DNA from: CAZJUP01 sp964549275
GTDB taxonomy: Bacteria; Fidelibacterota; Marinisomatia; Marinisomatales; TCS55
Reading direction: 5' to 3'
Assembly: GCA_964549275.1 (NCBI GenBank)
Contig: CAZJUP010000004.1
Span: 132,885-196,884 of the forward strand
Length of the DNA: 64,000 nucleotides
Shown here: in pieces, positions 62,748 through 64,000 of the stretch
How positions within the stretch are numbered: position 1 is the stretch's first letter
Layout of the letters: every line of letters starts with the position of its first letter
The notes under the pieces: model-generated
Told to the model about the DNA's origin: nothing
Database searches by the model: none
What the model saw: the letters and a program-made list of their open reading frames with translations, nothing else
Translations under genes and position numbers: made by a program

Positions 62748-63122
62748 ATGACTAACAAATCAAATAAATTGTTTAGAGATTCTTACAAAAAACATTTAAA
62801 GAAAGCACAAAAAGAAGACCCAGAAATCAATTTGATTTTAGCTGATGGCAACCCAAGGTCAGATAGAGATCGACATAAAAATATGTACAAAATTGGAAAC
62901 GTAGATGATGATTATTTCCCTAATAAAACTTTATTAAAAGGATTTGAGGGTGGCGCAGTTTATCAAGCAGAAGAAGATGGAAAGTTTTACCTTATTTTAG
63001 ATGAGAGCATAATGGCATCCATTTTAGATGAAAAGGATTTGCCAGATAAATTGGTTAAAACAATTGAATTTGATTCTATTGAAGATAGAAATGATTATAT
63101 AAATTCCAGAGGTTGGGATTAA
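62748..63122 (+). CDS. Uncharacterised acidic protein of the accessory region
   Basis: A 124-aa soluble, charged protein that I do not recognise (FRDSYKKHLKKAQKEDPEINLILADGNPRSDRDRH..., ending FDSIEDRNDYINSRGWD). There is no signal peptide or membrane segment. The frame extends upstream to TTG 62715. However, the AAAGGAG there serves better a 7-codon mini-frame (ATG 62722 to TAG 62745) that ends two bases before ATG 62748; the mini-frame may couple translation to this gene. A possible promoter TTGAAT-N18-TAATAT is at 62643-62672. Codon use is more AT-rich than upstream genes. Followed 24 bp later by the GIY-YIG gene. Confidence 0.6.
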   Translation: MTNKSNKLFRDSYKKHLKKAQKEDPEINLILADGNPRSDRDRHKNMYKIGNVDDDYFPNKTLLKGFEGGAVYQAEEDGKFYLILDESIMASILDEKDLPDKLVKTIEFDSIEDRNDYINSRGWD

Positions 63123-63146
63123 TACCTGTATATATCCAAAATCTGA

Positions 63147-63968
63147 ATGAGCATTATATCAATTACAAAAATCATTAGAATTGATGACCCTAGAAAATTC
63201 AAGCTTCATGCAGCACGCTGGAATGGAAAAGATCATCCACTTGAAGTATTTGTAAGAGATAAAAAAGAATGGCTGGCTTGGAATACATGGAGAAACAGAA
63301 AAGATGAGTTTTCGAGGAGATACATATTTTCATTAATTGATTTTTATCATGAAAAAAATATGTGGCTTTTTGGAGGAATTTATGAAGTCGTTAATAGGCA
63401 CAATATACCAGATAGCCATGGCTATGAAATAAAGGAGATGGACGACTTTTCCGGTTACGTTGGGCGGTTAAAAATAAAATTAGAAAAGCCATCAAGAGGA
63501 AGGGCGTTTTATTTAGAAAATCATATAGATAAAATGAAGGTATCAGAAATCCTCAAGCAGTCGTACTCAGGCGAGGTATTTCCAGGTTATGAAAACATAA
63601 AACATGATTTCAATATATTAATTTCTATTTTTAAAAATGAGAATTCTGACTGGAAAGCAGCATTAAAGAATATAAAAGGGGTTTATGTAATCACGGACAA
63701 ATCCAATGGAAAGAATTACATCGGCTCTGCGTATGGTGATTCTGGTATTTGGTCAAGATGGAGTTGTTATATAGGTACTGGACACGGATGGAATGATGAA
63801 CTTACAAAACTAATTAAAAAAGAAGGTTTTGACTACGCAAGAGACAATTTCAGATTTTCATTGCTTGAATATCGCCCAATGAAAGCCGATGATAAAATAA
63901 TTATTGAAAGAGAAAGCTATTGGAAAGAGGTTTTTCTTTCCAGGGGAGCATGTATCAAAGTTAGTTGA
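63147..63968 (+). CDS. GIY-YIG nuclease-domain protein
   Basis: A 273-aa protein: an uncharacterised N-terminal region (1-165) and a C-terminal GIY-YIG domain (about 173-265). The domain opens with GVYVITDKSNGKNYIGSAYG, the two GVY/YIG strands, then the catalytic Arg of GIWSRWSCYIG and a later Glu (near RDNFRFSLLEYRPM or IIERESYW). Members cut DNA in repair, restriction or mobile elements; several occur in anti-phage or accessory islands. It shares the AT-rich character of the preceding gene, suggesting recent acquisition. The remaining 32 bp to the window edge are uncharacterised. Confidence 0.8.
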   Translation: MSIISITKIIRIDDPRKFKLHAARWNGKDHPLEVFVRDKKEWLAWNTWRNRKDEFSRRYIFSLIDFYHEKNMWLFGGIYEVVNRHNIPDSHGYEIKEMDDFSGYVGRLKIKLEKPSRGRAFYLENHIDKMKVSEILKQSYSGEVFPGYENIKHDFNILISIFKNENSDWKAALKNIKGVYVITDKSNGKNYIGSAYGDSGIWSRWSCYIGTGHGWNDELTKLIKKEGFDYARDNFRFSLLEYRPMKADDKIIIERESYWKEVFLSRGACIKVS

Positions 63969-64000
63969 AACAGGGAAACTCATTCTGATTTAGGTCCTTC

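Noticed and set aside
1..64000. tRNA, rRNA, insertion sequences, integrases or attachment sites
   Set aside because: No cloverleaf-like stretch with a recognisable T-loop, no transposase or integrase motif and no flanking direct repeats were seen; intergenic gaps are short. A covariance-model scan could still find something I missed.

Overview
This is a gene-dense bacterial chromosome segment, moderately AT-rich, with no rRNA, tRNA, insertion sequence, prophage or CRISPR array that I can find. The set of envelope genes points to the FCB group (Bacteroidetes/Chlorobi/Fibrobacteres relatives). These include two TonB-dependent receptors with CarboxypepD_reg-type N-termini, PorV-like outer-membrane barrels, a 1279-aa secreted protein ending in a FlgD-like / type-IX-like C-terminal domain, and one Bacteroidetes-like promoter (GTTG-N21-TAGTTTTG). 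An archaeal/eukaryotic-type ProRS and AsnA are also present. My best guess is Candidatus Neomarinimicrobiota (SAR406/Marinimicrobia) or a close relative; this is inference, not proof. Several genes appear to start at TTG (dtd, aspC-like, murI, MOSC, probably the M23 peptidase).

Layout. (1) 1-14.5 kb, almost all minus strand: a housekeeping block of dtd, dnaE, prmC, prfA, a DUF1385 protein, rpmE, an aminotransferase, a Cas6b-like RAMP-type protein, rho, folC, murI and a cell-wall amidase. (2) 14.6-17.8 kb: two overlapping outer-membrane barrel genes, then two paralogous ~70-aa membrane proteins flanked by three strong GC-rich hairpins. (3) 18-36 kb: eno and an FtsB/DivIC-like gene, a MotA/MotB pair, rhomboid, a putative cysteine hydrolase, recO and proS on the minus strand. 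These are followed by plus-strand amidohydrolase, TrmH-family methyltransferase, CPBP protease, mgtE and DUF3108 genes, then a lipoprotein/TonB pair, a degenerate AroQ paralogue and an M23 lipoprotein. (4) 36-44.4 kb: an operon TonB receptor > FlgD-CTD secreted protein > PorV, with a promoter and a strong terminator. (5) 44.4-47.3 kb: a Cu-type P-ATPase and a MOSC protein. (6) 47.3-55.8 kb: a tightly coupled TetR-controlled operon: TetR, LolA-like protein, barrel, DUF1295/ICMT-like methyltransferase, saccharopine-dehydrogenase-like protein, a 57-aa membrane protein, an MMPL/RND exporter and an acyltransferase. It looks like a lipid export or remodelling system. (7) 55.8-62.6 kb: barrel plus EEP lipoprotein, DUF1028 protein, VOC protein, asnA, an AlkB-type di-iron hydroxylase, a single-domain asparaginase and an ArsC-family gene with an in-frame UGA. 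(8) 62.6-64 kb: AT-rich accessory end with an orphan gene and a GIY-YIG protein.

The most notable observations are these. The ArsC-family reductase has UGA exactly at its catalytic Cys codon, with a hairpin just downstream, so it is a candidate selenoprotein. A stand-alone Cas6b-like protein with a long charged tail sits next to rho. A hairpin-flanked pair of small paralogous membrane proteins matches no family I know. The small 57-aa gene is embedded in the lipid-exporter operon. A 3-dehydroquinase-fold protein has lost its active site. DnaE has a PHP domain that keeps all nine expected metal ligands.
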